From positions 1-40,448 of the forward strand of contig JAURHQ010000012.1 of assembly GCA_030833185.1 (NCBI GenBank): 40,448 nucleotides of DNA. The letters run 5' to 3'. This document shows, one piece after another, positions 14,544 through 23,306 of the stretch (positions within the stretch are counted from its first letter, which is position 1; each line of letters opens with the position of its first letter). Origin of the DNA: Gammaproteobacteria bacterium (GTDB lineage: Bacteria; Pseudomonadota; Gammaproteobacteria; Ga0077536). The notes under the pieces were generated by a model. It saw only the letters and a list, made by a program, of their open reading frames with translations. It ran no database searches and was not told where the DNA came from. A program made the position numbers and the translations under genes.

Positions 14544-16193
14544 ATGAGTGACGCCCCGCAGCGGCTGGATATGGCGATGCGTCGCGCGCAACAGGCCCGT
14601 CGCCAGTTCGCCGCCACGCCCATCGGCGCCGCCGAGGCGCATGTGCCGGTGGTTATCGTGGGCGCGGGTCCGGTCGGTCTTGCACTGGCTACTGATCTGC
14701 GGGCACAGGGCGTGCGCTGCGTCGTGCTCGAAAAGCACGACGGGCTCAGTCAGGGCTCGCGGGCCATCTGCTGGGCCAAACGCACGCTCGAAATTTGCGA
14801 CCGCCTGGGCGTGGCGCAGCCCATGGTCGAGAAGGGCATCACCTGGAATACCGGGCGCGTTCTGCTCGGTGAGAACCCGCTGTACAGCTTCGATTTGCTG
14901 CCGGTGCGGGCGCAAAAATTTCCCGCGTTCATCAATCTTCAGCAGTACTACACCGAGGAATACCTGATCGACGCGTTGGCGCAGGACTCACCGCTGCGCT
15001 GGCAGCATCGGGTCGACGCGCTCAGCGTCCAGCACGATGGGGTGCATCTGACGGTCAGCACGCCCGGCGGGAATTACCGCCTGCACTGCGACTGGCTGGT
15101 CGCCGCAGACGGTTCGCGCAGCACGGTGCGGCAAGCCATGGGGCTCGACTTCGAGGGCCGCAGCTTTGAAGACAATTTCCTGATCGCAGACGTGCGGATG
15201 AAAGCGCCGTTCCCGGCCGAGCGTCGGTTCTGGTTCAAGGCGCCGTTCAACGAGGGCCGCACCGCGCTCATGCATCAGCAGCCAGATGACGTCTGGCGCC
15301 TCGATTTCCAGCTCGGCTGGGACATCGACCGCGAGGCGGCCATTCGCGAAGAAAACGTCACCCGGCGAATCCGCGCCATGTTGGGCCCCGACATCGACTT
15401 CGAATACGAATGGGTCAGCCTCTACACCTTTCAGTGCCGGCGCATGGCGCGCTTTGTCCACGACCGCGTTATTTTTGCCGGCGACGCGGCGCATCTGGTG
15501 TCGCCGTTCGGCGCGCGCGGCGCCAATGGCGGTATTCAGGATGCCGACAACCTGGGCTGGAAACTCGCGCGCGTGCTGCGCGGACTGGCCAGCAGCGCGC
15601 TCCTTGAAAGCTACAACGACGAGCGAACCCACGCCGCCGACGAGAACATTCTCAACTCCACCCGCGCCACCGAGTTCATGACGCCGAAAACACCGGTCGA
15701 GCGTGCGTTTGGCGAGGCCGTACTCGATTTGGCAGCAAGCCAGCCTTTCGCGCGGGCGTTCGTCAACAGCGGGCGGTTATCGGTGCCCTGTCATCAGCGA
15801 CGGTCCGCCTTGACCACGCCCGACAGCACGCCGTTTGCAGGTGCCTTGGCGCCGGGCGACGTGTGTCTGGATGCACCCGTGCGCGGGCCACGCGGCGAAC
15901 GCTGGCTGCTGGAACAACTGGGCGGACAATTCGCGGCCCTGTATTTCGTTGGCGATGGCGCCCCTGATCCCCTTGCCGTGCAGGCAAGTCTGCCGGCCGA
16001 GCTGGCGCTGCTGCCGGTCAGCCGCGCGCCGCAGGCGGCTTGCACGCAAGATGTCGAAGGGCTGCTGACCGAGCGTTACGACGCAGCCCCCGGCTCACTT
16101 TATCTGGTGCGCCCCGACCAGCATCTCGCGGCGCGCTGGCGCGCACCCGACGCCGCAGCGCTGCGCGCAGCGCTCGCGCGCACCACCCCCTGA
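14544..16193 (+). CDS. FAD-dependent aromatic monooxygenase (MhpA/MhaA-like)
   Basis: 549 residues. FAD motif VVIVGAGPVGLALATDL (GAGPVG at 40-45), the DG motif LVAADGSRSTVRQ near 184, and the GD motif VIFAGDAAHLVSPFGARGANGGIQDADN near 310-340 define the class A flavoprotein hydroxylases. A thioredoxin-like C-terminal domain follows. It lies in one operon with fahA and a DUF2783 gene. From memory, the 3-hydroxyphenylacetate 6-hydroxylase of Pseudomonas putida (MhaA plus a small coupling protein MhaB) makes homogentisate, and this gene set is reminiscent of it. Function as a homogentisate-forming hydroxylase is therefore plausible but unproved; 3-hydroxyphenylpropionate or another phenol could be the substrate. 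Confidence 0.82.
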   Translation: MSDAPQRLDMAMRRAQQARRQFAATPIGAAEAHVPVVIVGAGPVGLALATDLRAQGVRCVVLEKHDGLSQGSRAICWAKRTLEICDRLGVAQPMVEKGITWNTGRVLLGENPLYSFDLLPVRAQKFPAFINLQQYYTEEYLIDALAQDSPLRWQHRVDALSVQHDGVHLTVSTPGGNYRLHCDWLVAADGSRSTVRQAMGLDFEGRSFEDNFLIADVRMKAPFPAERRFWFKAPFNEGRTALMHQQPDDVWRLDFQLGWDIDREAAIREENVTRRIRAMLGPDIDFEYEWVSLYTFQCRRMARFVHDRVIFAGDAAHLVSPFGARGANGGIQDADNLGWKLARVLRGLASSALLESYNDERTHAADENILNSTRATEFMTPKTPVERAFGEAVLDLAASQPFARAFVNSGRLSVPCHQRRSALTTPDSTPFAGALAPGDVCLDAPVRGPRGERWLLEQLGGQFAALYFVGDGAPDPLAVQASLPAELALLPVSRAPQAACTQDVEGLLTERYDAAPGSLYLVRPDQHLAARWRAPDAAALRAALARTTP

Positions 16194-16226
16194 ATCCACC
16201 CTGAAAACCACCAAGGAACGCAGTCG

Positions 16227-17183
16227 ATGAGCAAAGCCTTTGCCTCCCGGGGCGATATGGAGCCCAAGAAAGTCAGCTTTACCAAACTCTCCGCGCACGC
16301 CTACGCCTACACCGCCGAGGGCGACCCGAATACCGGCGTGGTGGTGGGCGACGACTGCGTCATGGTGCTTGATGCCCAGGCAACGCCCGTGATGGCGCAG
16401 GACGTCTTGCGGCACATTCGCACCGTCACGGATTTGCCGGTTAAACACGTGGTGCTCAGCCACTACCACGCGGTGCGCGTGCTGGGCGCCAGCGGTTACG
16501 GTGCGGCCAATGTCATTGCCAGCCGCGACACCTATGACCTAATCGTCGAGCGCGGCCAGCAGGACTATCAGTCCGAGCTCGAGCGCTTTCCGCGTCTGTT
16601 CGACGCGGTGGAATCGGTGCCCGGGTTGACCTGGCCCAATATTGTCTTTAGCGGCGAACTGACGGTATGGCTGGGCTCGGTGGAAGTCCGCCTGCTGCAG
16701 GTCGGGCGCGGCCATACCAAGGGCGACACCATCGCCTGGCTACCGCAGGAACGCGTGTTATTCAGCGGCGATCTGGTCGAATTTGGCGCAACGCCCTACA
16801 CCGGCGATGCCTATCTCCGCGAATGGCCGGCGACGCTCGATCGCCTGGCCGCGCTTGAGCCTGCTGCCCTCGTGCCGGGGCGCGGGGCGGCGCTGACCAC
16901 GCCGGCCGAAGTGGCCGAGGGCCTGTCCGGCACCCGCGCTTTCATCAAGACCATGTACGAGAGCGTGCGCGACGCCCGCGCGGCCGGCAAAAGCCTCAAG
17001 GAGGCCTACGACGAAACCTATGCGCGGCTTAAGCCACAGTTTGGCCATTGGGTGATCTTCGATCATTGCCTGCCGTTTGATATCAGCCGGGCCTACGACG
17101 AATCCGGCGGCCTTGACGACCCCCGCATCTGGACTGCCGAACGCGACGCCGAGATGTGGCAGTCGCTGGCCAGTCCGGCGTGA
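16227..17183 (+). CDS. Metallo-beta-lactamase-fold protein with degenerate metal site
   Basis: 318 residues. The MBL fold is clear (VVLSHYHAVRVLGASGYGA, GRGHTKGDTIAWLPQERVLFSGDLVEF, LVPGRGAAL), but the HxHxDH motif reads H79-Y-H81-A-V83-R84, so the aspartate and third histidine are gone. The late PGHG histidine is also arginine. The GHTKGD histidine and the SGDL aspartate remain. Such a site is unlikely to hold the usual two metals. The gene sits between the flavin monooxygenase and DUF2783, overlapping the latter by GTGA, so it probably serves the same pathway. A role in handling a ring-hydroxylation product or as a non-catalytic partner is speculation. Confidence 0.82.
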   Translation: MSKAFASRGDMEPKKVSFTKLSAHAYAYTAEGDPNTGVVVGDDCVMVLDAQATPVMAQDVLRHIRTVTDLPVKHVVLSHYHAVRVLGASGYGAANVIASRDTYDLIVERGQQDYQSELERFPRLFDAVESVPGLTWPNIVFSGELTVWLGSVEVRLLQVGRGHTKGDTIAWLPQERVLFSGDLVEFGATPYTGDAYLREWPATLDRLAALEPAALVPGRGAALTTPAEVAEGLSGTRAFIKTMYESVRDARAAGKSLKEAYDETYARLKPQFGHWVIFDHCLPFDISRAYDESGGLDDPRIWTAERDAEMWQSLASPA

Positions 17184-17386
17184 GCCAGCCGACCGCGCCG
17201 GGGCTGCGCGATCCCGACGGTTTCTATGCCGCCCTGCTGGCGCAGCAGTCCGGCATGGACCCACCTGAGGCCTTGCGGTTCTGTGCCCGGCTGATCCTGC
17301 TGCTGGCCAACGAAGTAGGCGATGACCAGCGCCTGCAAGCGCTGCTGCAGCTCGCCGGCGCGCCGGACTTGATGTCGCGCAGTTGA
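17180..17386 (+). CDS. DUF2783 small protein
   Basis: 68 residues from a GTG at 17180 that overlaps the MBL stop by four bases, a sign of translational coupling. LRDPDGFYAALLAQQSGM and RFCARLILLLANEVGDDQRLQALLQLA match the DUF2783 pattern: a short, helical, acidic protein. Such proteins are usually encoded beside flavin monooxygenases of the type found here. By analogy with the small coupling protein described for 3-hydroxyphenylacetate hydroxylase, it may be an effector subunit of the monooxygenase at 14544; that is inference. Confidence 0.75.
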   Translation: MSQPTAPGLRDPDGFYAALLAQQSGMDPPEALRFCARLILLLANEVGDDQRLQALLQLAGAPDLMSRS

Positions 17387-17410
17387 ATTTATTCACGCAG
17401 ATTTGACCCC

Positions 17411-17430
17411 GCCTCCCCGATCGGGGAGGC
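17411..17430 (+). promoter_or_regulatory. Hairpin sequestering the tamA Shine-Dalgarno
   Basis: GCCTCCCCGATCGGGGAGGC is a perfect 20-base palindrome (8-bp stem, GATC loop). Its 3' arm contains GGGGAGG, placed eight bases before the tamA ATG and the only good ribosome-binding site there. When folded, the site would be occluded. It also lies 24 bp after the DUF2783 stop and could act in termination, but no T-run follows directly. Confidence 0.6.
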
Positions 17431-17437
17431 TGCCTTT

Positions 17438-19204
17438 ATGCCTCTTTTTTTGCTTCAGCGTCCGTTAGCGCTGCCGGTCATCGCCCTGCGCCCGGCGTGC
17501 TTGCTGCTGAGCTTTTGGCTGGCCGGTGCGGCCTCCGCCGATGTGCTCAAAATCGAGATTGACGGGGTTAAAGGCGAGTTGAAACGGAATCTGGTGGCGC
17601 ATCTCGCCGCCGTGCAGGGCGAGGAACTCGACAAGCTCAGCAGCGGCCGCATCCGCGCCATGCACCGCCGGGCACCGGCAGCCCTTGAGGAAGCGCTGCA
17701 GGCGCTGGGCTACTACGAAGCGCGGATCGAACCGTCCCTGACGCAGGAACGCGAGAGCTGGCGGGCGCATTACAGCGTTCGCACCGGGGAGCCGGTGCGC
17801 ATTCGGACCTTGACCATCGATCTGGTGGGCGACGCCGCGCGCGATGAGGCGTTTGCCGACCGCGTCGAGAAATTTCCACTGGCCGTTGGCGACCGTCTGG
17901 TGCACGCCCGCTGGGAAGACGGCAAGCGCGCGCTGGAACGCCTGTTGGCCGATCGGGGCTATTTCGACGCGCGCGTGGTGAAGGCCGAGGTTCGTGTGCG
18001 GCAGGCCCAGCGCAGCGCACGCGCCGTGCTCGCCATCAACAGCGGGCCGCGCTACTTGTTTGGCGAGGTGCTCTGGCCCAAGACGCGCCTCGCGCCGACG
18101 TTTCTGTCGCGCTATGTGTCGATTACGCCGGGCACGCCTTTCAATGCGCGCGAGATGCTGGCCTTCCAGAGCCGCCTGACCGACAGCAACTACTTCGGCA
18201 GCGTGCTGGTTGAACCGCGCACAGATTTGGCCGAGGACGAACGCGTGCCGCTCGAAGTAGAGCTGGAAATGCGGCCAGCAAGGCGCTACGCCATCGGCGC
18301 GGGTTACGGCACCGATACCGGCCCGCGCGCGCGCGCGTCATGGCAGCGGCCGTGGGTCAACAAACGCGGTCACCGGGCGGAGGCGGATCTGCGCCTGTCG
18401 CAGGTCCAGAGCACCTTGTCGGGCCTGTATTCCATGCCCAGCGCGAGCATCTGGACCGACTCCGTGGACCTCACCACCGAGCTCAGCAACGAAGACACCG
18501 AGGCCAAGAAGTCGCTCAAGCTGCGGGTTGGTGCCGCGCACCTCACAAATCGCCTTGGCTGGCGGGAAGCCATCGGGCTTGAGTACGAAGTGGAAAGCTA
18601 CGATGTGGCGGAAACCGGCGAGATTGCCGGCCTGCTGGTGCCGTCTGCGCGCTGGACCAGAACCTGGAGCGACGACCCCATCTATACCCGCAACGGCTTG
18701 CGCCTGACGCTGGGGCTGCGCGGCGCGCACAGCGCGATCCTGTCTTCGACCTCGTTTGCGCAAGTGCGGCTGGATGCCAAGTACGTGCGCGCGCTGGGCA
18801 ACACGCGGCTCATCCTGCGCAGCGAGTTTGGCGCGGTCGCCGCGGCAGATTTCGACAAACTGCCGGCTGGCGAGCGTTTTTTCGCCGGTGGCGACAACAG
18901 CCTGCGCGGCTTTGACTACCAGACGCTGGGACCGCGTACCGACAAGGGCGATGTGGAAGGCGGGCAATTCCTCATGCTGGGCAGCGTGGAGGTCGAACAA
19001 AAAGTGGTGGGCAACTGGAGTGCCGCGGCGTTTACCGACTTTGGTAACGCGCTCAACGACCTTGCCGACCCGATCGCCTGTGGCGTGGGTTTAGGCGTGC
19101 GCTGGCTCTCGCCGGTCGGACTGGTGCGGGTCGATCTGGCCAACGGCGTTTCGGATCCTGATTTTCCGTGGCGCGTTCACGTGTCGGTGGGGCCAGATTT
19201 ATGA
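17438..19204 (+). CDS. tamA: Translocation and assembly module outer-membrane protein TamA (Omp85 family)
   Basis: 588 residues. A signal peptide ends near residue 35 (LAGAASADV). Three POTRA domains follow to about residue 265, with LEEALQALGYYEARIEP and LERLLADRGYFDARVVKAEV as POTRA strands. A 16-strand barrel completes the protein, containing GLRGAHSAIL, GERFFAGGDNSLRGFDYQTLGP (the Omp85 lid-lock region, RGF) and GLGVRWLSPVGLVRVDLANGV. It ends in VSVGPDL. It works with TamB, encoded immediately downstream with an ATGA overlap, in outer-membrane protein assembly and phospholipid traffic. Translation may be limited by the hairpin at 17411-17430. Confidence 0.93.
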   Translation: MPLFLLQRPLALPVIALRPACLLLSFWLAGAASADVLKIEIDGVKGELKRNLVAHLAAVQGEELDKLSSGRIRAMHRRAPAALEEALQALGYYEARIEPSLTQERESWRAHYSVRTGEPVRIRTLTIDLVGDAARDEAFADRVEKFPLAVGDRLVHARWEDGKRALERLLADRGYFDARVVKAEVRVRQAQRSARAVLAINSGPRYLFGEVLWPKTRLAPTFLSRYVSITPGTPFNAREMLAFQSRLTDSNYFGSVLVEPRTDLAEDERVPLEVELEMRPARRYAIGAGYGTDTGPRARASWQRPWVNKRGHRAEADLRLSQVQSTLSGLYSMPSASIWTDSVDLTTELSNEDTEAKKSLKLRVGAAHLTNRLGWREAIGLEYEVESYDVAETGEIAGLLVPSARWTRTWSDDPIYTRNGLRLTLGLRGAHSAILSSTSFAQVRLDAKYVRALGNTRLILRSEFGAVAAADFDKLPAGERFFAGGDNSLRGFDYQTLGPRTDKGDVEGGQFLMLGSVEVEQKVVGNWSAAAFTDFGNALNDLADPIACGVGLGVRWLSPVGLVRVDLANGVSDPDFPWRVHVSVGPDL

Positions 19205-22200
19205 GCCTTCGACGGTGGTTCCTGCGCACCCTGCTGATCTTGCTGCTGCTGACGGTGCTGGCGCCGTTCTGGGCCTTGGGCACCGCGCGCGGGCTGCAGT
19301 CCATGCTGGCGCTGGCCAGCCGCTTGAGCGACGCCAGATTTACCGTGAGCGAGGTCAGCGGCAGCCTGGGTGACGGCGCGCAACTCATCGGCGTGTCGCT
19401 CCACAGCGACGGCCTTGAGTTGACGCTCGACCGTCTCAGCCTGCAGATCGATCTGGAGGCGCTGTTTCGACGCGAGTTGCACGTCCAGCAGATTGCCGTG
19501 GGCAGGCTGGCGATCCGGCTGCCGCCTGCAGATCCCGCCAGCCCGCCGCTGGCCAGCCTGCCCCCGCTGCCCGGCTTGCCGCTGGGGGTACGGCTCGATG
19601 AACTTACCCTCGATACCTTGGACCTCACGCCCGCAGACGGCAGCCCGCTGCGTCTCACGCGCGTTGCCGGCGCCCTGCGCTGGCCGCGCGGCGGGGCGCT
19701 GGAACTGCGCGAGCTGTCGCTTAGTCACGCGCGTAGCGACCTGACCGCGGCCGGTCGTTGGGGCGCGCAAGCGGCCGACCAGCTCACGCTGGAACTGCAC
19801 TGGCGACATCAGCTCGATGACGCGCTGTTTGTGCAGGGGAGTGGCCAGCTGGACGGGGCCGGCGCGCGCTTCCAATTGACGCAGGATCTGGTGGCGCCGG
19901 TGCGCGCACATCTCGATGCGCACCTCGAACTGCCGGTGGGTGCGGCGCCGTGGTCGGTGTCAGTCGAATTGCCTCCCGGGCAAACGCTGCCCGGATTGCC
20001 GGCCGATCTGCCGCTGCAACAGTTGGCCGCCACCCTGCGCGCGACAGGGGCAGCAGACGGCGCGGTCGAGGCCTCAGTCGCCGCCGAACTCGGGCTGGGG
20101 GAATACGGTCGCTGGACGCTTGAGACACAGGCCGCCGGCCGCTCGCCCGATGCGATCGGGCTGCAGCGCCTGCGCCTCGCGGGTCCCGGTGACGCCCGGG
20201 TCGAGCTCCACGGCGACGTAGACGCCATCGCGCGCACCGTCACGCTGAACGGCGAGTGGCACGCGCTGCGTTGGCCGCTGACCGGCGCGCCGCTGGTGGA
20301 AAGTCCGCGCGGCAGTCTCGATGTTGGCGGCGGGCTGGAACACTTCACCTACCGCCTTGACGCCGACACGCTGGCCCGCGTCTGGCCCCGGGCTAACTGG
20401 CGGGTGAGCGGGCAGGGCAGCGGCACCCGACTCGCGATTGAGTCGCTCGCCATGCAATCCGCCGCCGGGCAGGCCAGTCTGCAGGGTGAACTCGACTGGT
20501 CCAACGCGCTGGCGGTGCAAGTCGACGGCCAGTGGCAGCAATTGCGCTACACCCTGCTGGACCGGCAGACACTGCGGAGCACGGCGGGGCGTCTGCAGTT
20601 GGCAGGTACACCGGGCGCATGGACCGCCAACAGCGCTTTCGATCTGCAAATTGGCGCCTATCCGCGCGGCCAGCTCAGCGCCGAGCTGAGCGGCAGTGAA
20701 ACGGCCGTGCAGGTCAAGACCTTGCGGGCGGATTTCAAGGAAGGTCAGTTGAGCGCAACGGGCAACGCAGCCTGGGACGGGCCAGCGCCGCGGTGGGAGA
20801 TCAAAGCCGCCGCCCGCAATTTCAATCCGGCCGCCGTAATGCCCGGCTGGCCGGGACAACTGGCCTTCGATTTGACGAGCGCGGGTTCGCTGGCGGATTT
20901 CAGTCTTTCGCTGCAACACCTCGTCGGCAGCCTGCGCGGGCATGCGCTGCGCGGCGAGGCGGCCGTGGTGCGCAAGGGCGAAACCCTCACGGTGCCCGGC
21001 GTGTCGCTGGCGGCCGGGGAGGCGACGCTTGAAGCCAGCGGGGGCGTGGGGCGCGGTCAGGCGCTGCGCTGGCAGCTGCGGGTGCCGGCCCTGCAGGCCC
21101 TGTGGCCTGAGGGACACGGATCGATCACGGCCGCAGGCGAAATGGCCGGCGAGCTCGCGCGGCCGACACTCAAAGGGGAATTAGCCATCGCGGCGCTGCA
21201 GGTGCCGGGGCTGGCGCTAGAGGCGGCGAGCGCCGATTGGGACCTCGATCTCGCGGGGCGTCGGGAGCAGCTTCTCAGGCTGTCGCTGCAAGGACTCGCC
21301 ACGGCCGGGCGAAGTCTCAGCGCTGATTTGCATGTCGCGGGCCCGCTGTCGGGTCTGGTGCTGGAATCCCACACCCAACTCGCCGCAGACGAAACCCTGG
21401 CGCTGCAGCTGACCGGCGCGCTGACGCTGGATCCACCCCGCTGGCGGGGCGCGCTGGAGACCGGGCAATGGGCGCGCGGCAGCACCACGCGCATGACGCT
21501 GGCCCAGCCCGCCGCGATGTCGCTGAGCGCCGCCGGTGCGGTGCTGGAACGGCAATGCTGGCAGGGTGAGGGGCGGCTATGTCTGGGCGGACGGGTCGAT
21601 GCCGACGGCCAGTGGCAGGCCGCGCTGGAGAGCGATGCGCTGCTGCTGGAGGCGCTGCCACGGCTGGGTGACTGGCAGCGGGGCGCCTTGTCCGGCGGTC
21701 TTGAGGCGCGCGGGCGGGGCGCGGTGCTGACGCAGGCCGCCGGACAGCTCAAGCTCGCGCCCACGGTCTGGACGCTGGCGGACGAAGAGCTTCCGCCCAT
21801 TGCTCATCACGGCATTACGCTGGCGCTGGCCACCAGCGAGGCCGGCCTCAGGCTGGAACTCGAAGCGGGATTGGACCAGCCCGCGCCGCTGAACGCTGGC
21901 CTTGTCCTCGCGCTGCCCGGCGGGCCCTGGGACCTCAGTGCCCCCGGCATCCTGCCGCTGCAGGGGCGGCTGCGCGCCAGCGCGCCCAAGCTCGCGCCCT
22001 GGGCGGCGTATTCCGACGAAGTGGCGGAACTGGCGGGCGAGGGCAATCTCAATTTCGGCCTGAGTGGCAGCCTCGCCGAACCGGTGATTGATGGCGGCGC
22101 CACGCTAGATTTGTCCAAGGTGCAGCTGACGCGGCTCGGCATTGAACTCAAAGACGTGGCGCTAAAACTAAGCGGCGGGCGCGAGCATCAACTGCGGGTC

Positions 22201-23208
22201 GATGGCCGCCTGCGTTCTGGCCCGGGCAAGGCCGAAGTGCACGGCACGGTCTCCATGCTGGCTGACGGCATGGGCGCAGATCTGCGCATCATCAGCGACG
22301 ACCTGCAGGTGCTCGACCTGCCGATGGCCAGCGTGCAGGCCTCGGCCCGGCTGGATCTGGACGTCTTTCCACGCAAGGCGGTCCTGAAAGGCGAGGTCAG
22401 CATCCCGAAAGCGCAGCTAACCGTGCGCCAGACCAACGCCCGCACCGAACGCTCCGATGATGTCACCACCGACGAGGATGAGGCGGCCATCCGTCGCGCC
22501 TTTGGTCTGGAAACCGACCTCTGGATACGGCTGGGCGAGCAGGTGAAGCTGGACGCGATGGGGCTGAAGGGACGCCTCGCCGGCCAGCTGCATCTGCTGG
22601 AACAGCCGCAGCAAGCGACCCGCGCGAGCGGCGAATTGCGTATCGAGGAAGGGCACTACGCGCAATGGGGGCAGGATCTCAACTTGCGCAACAGCCGTGT
22701 GATCTACACCGGGCAGTCGATTACCGATCCGGCGGTTGATGCGCGCGCCGAACGCGTGATTGGCGACGTCACGGCAGGGCTGCGGGTAACCGGCCGCCTG
22801 CTCGAGCCGGTGGCGCGGCTCTATTCCTCGCCAGCGATGGGTGACGCCGACGTCCTGAGCTACCTGGTGGCCGGCCAGCCTTTGAGCAAGGTCTCATCCA
22901 CCGATGCCAATGCGCTGATGGGTGCGGCGGCCTCTTTGGGGCTGCGCGGCAGCAGCATGCTCACCGACCGCATTGCCCACACGTTTGGGCTGGATGAGAT
23001 CAAGGTGGGCGGGAATCCCTACGACAAGAATCTCGCGCTGACGGTCGGCAAATATCTCTCGCCCCGGCTGTATGTCGGCTACGGCATGGGGCTGGTCGAT
23101 GACGTCAACACTTTCCGGCTGCGCTACAGCCTGAGCAAGCGGTGGAACGTGGAAGCTGAAACCGGCAGTCGCAGCAGCGCAGATCTGCTTTACACGATCG
23201 AGCGCTGA
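19201..23208 (+). CDS. tamB: Translocation and assembly module inner-membrane-anchored protein TamB (AsmA-like/DUF490)
   Basis: 1335 residues from the ATG at 19201, whose bases overlap the tamA stop (ATGA). One N-terminal membrane anchor (WFLRTLLILLLLTVLAPFWALG) is followed by over 1000 residues of repetitive beta-rich sequence, the hydrophobic-groove taco domain of AsmA-like lipid-transfer proteins. The C-terminal DUF490 domain shows SYLVAGQPLSKVS, LTDRIAHTFGLDEIKVGG and YLSPRLYVGYGMGLVDDVNTFRLRYSLS. With TamA it spans the periplasm and supports outer-membrane biogenesis. Length is normal for the family, and a strong terminator follows. Confidence 0.93.
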   Translation: MSLRRWFLRTLLILLLLTVLAPFWALGTARGLQSMLALASRLSDARFTVSEVSGSLGDGAQLIGVSLHSDGLELTLDRLSLQIDLEALFRRELHVQQIAVGRLAIRLPPADPASPPLASLPPLPGLPLGVRLDELTLDTLDLTPADGSPLRLTRVAGALRWPRGGALELRELSLSHARSDLTAAGRWGAQAADQLTLELHWRHQLDDALFVQGSGQLDGAGARFQLTQDLVAPVRAHLDAHLELPVGAAPWSVSVELPPGQTLPGLPADLPLQQLAATLRATGAADGAVEASVAAELGLGEYGRWTLETQAAGRSPDAIGLQRLRLAGPGDARVELHGDVDAIARTVTLNGEWHALRWPLTGAPLVESPRGSLDVGGGLEHFTYRLDADTLARVWPRANWRVSGQGSGTRLAIESLAMQSAAGQASLQGELDWSNALAVQVDGQWQQLRYTLLDRQTLRSTAGRLQLAGTPGAWTANSAFDLQIGAYPRGQLSAELSGSETAVQVKTLRADFKEGQLSATGNAAWDGPAPRWEIKAAARNFNPAAVMPGWPGQLAFDLTSAGSLADFSLSLQHLVGSLRGHALRGEAAVVRKGETLTVPGVSLAAGEATLEASGGVGRGQALRWQLRVPALQALWPEGHGSITAAGEMAGELARPTLKGELAIAALQVPGLALEAASADWDLDLAGRREQLLRLSLQGLATAGRSLSADLHVAGPLSGLVLESHTQLAADETLALQLTGALTLDPPRWRGALETGQWARGSTTRMTLAQPAAMSLSAAGAVLERQCWQGEGRLCLGGRVDADGQWQAALESDALLLEALPRLGDWQRGALSGGLEARGRGAVLTQAAGQLKLAPTVWTLADEELPPIAHHGITLALATSEAGLRLELEAGLDQPAPLNAGLVLALPGGPWDLSAPGILPLQGRLRASAPKLAPWAAYSDEVAELAGEGNLNFGLSGSLAEPVIDGGATLDLSKVQLTRLGIELKDVALKLSGGREHQLRVDGRLRSGPGKAEVHGTVSMLADGMGADLRIISDDLQVLDLPMASVQASARLDLDVFPRKAVLKGEVSIPKAQLTVRQTNARTERSDDVTTDEDEAAIRRAFGLETDLWIRLGEQVKLDAMGLKGRLAGQLHLLEQPQQATRASGELRIEEGHYAQWGQDLNLRNSRVIYTGQSITDPAVDARAERVIGDVTAGLRVTGRLLEPVARLYSSPAMGDADVLSYLVAGQPLSKVSSTDANALMGAAASLGLRGSSMLTDRIAHTFGLDEIKVGGNPYDKNLALTVGKYLSPRLYVGYGMGLVDDVNTFRLRYSLSKRWNVEAETGSRSSADLLYTIER

Positions 23209-23220
23209 ACGCTAGACGGC

Positions 23221-23248
23221 AAAAAGCCGGCGCGGCGGCCGGCTTTGA
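23221..23248. terminator. Bidirectional intrinsic terminator between tamB and the chemoreceptor gene
   Basis: AAAAAGCCGGC-GCGGCG-GCCGGCTTT forms a 9-bp stem including the A/T pairs. On the minus strand a run of five T follows, suiting termination of the chemoreceptor transcript; on the plus strand the T-run is short (TTTGAT). A second hairpin (CACCGGGC / GCCCGGTG) at about 23260-23284 lacks a T-run. Confidence 0.8.
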
Positions 23249-23306
23249 TCGGGGTTGGCACACCGGGCTGCTTCTGCGCCCGGTGCTGCGGAAAGTGCCG
23301 CGAGGG

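Noticed and set aside
23260-23284. Second hairpin CACCGGGC/GCCCGGTG after the chemoreceptor stop
   Set aside because: No T-run on either strand; the neighbouring hairpin at 23221-23248 is the better terminator.
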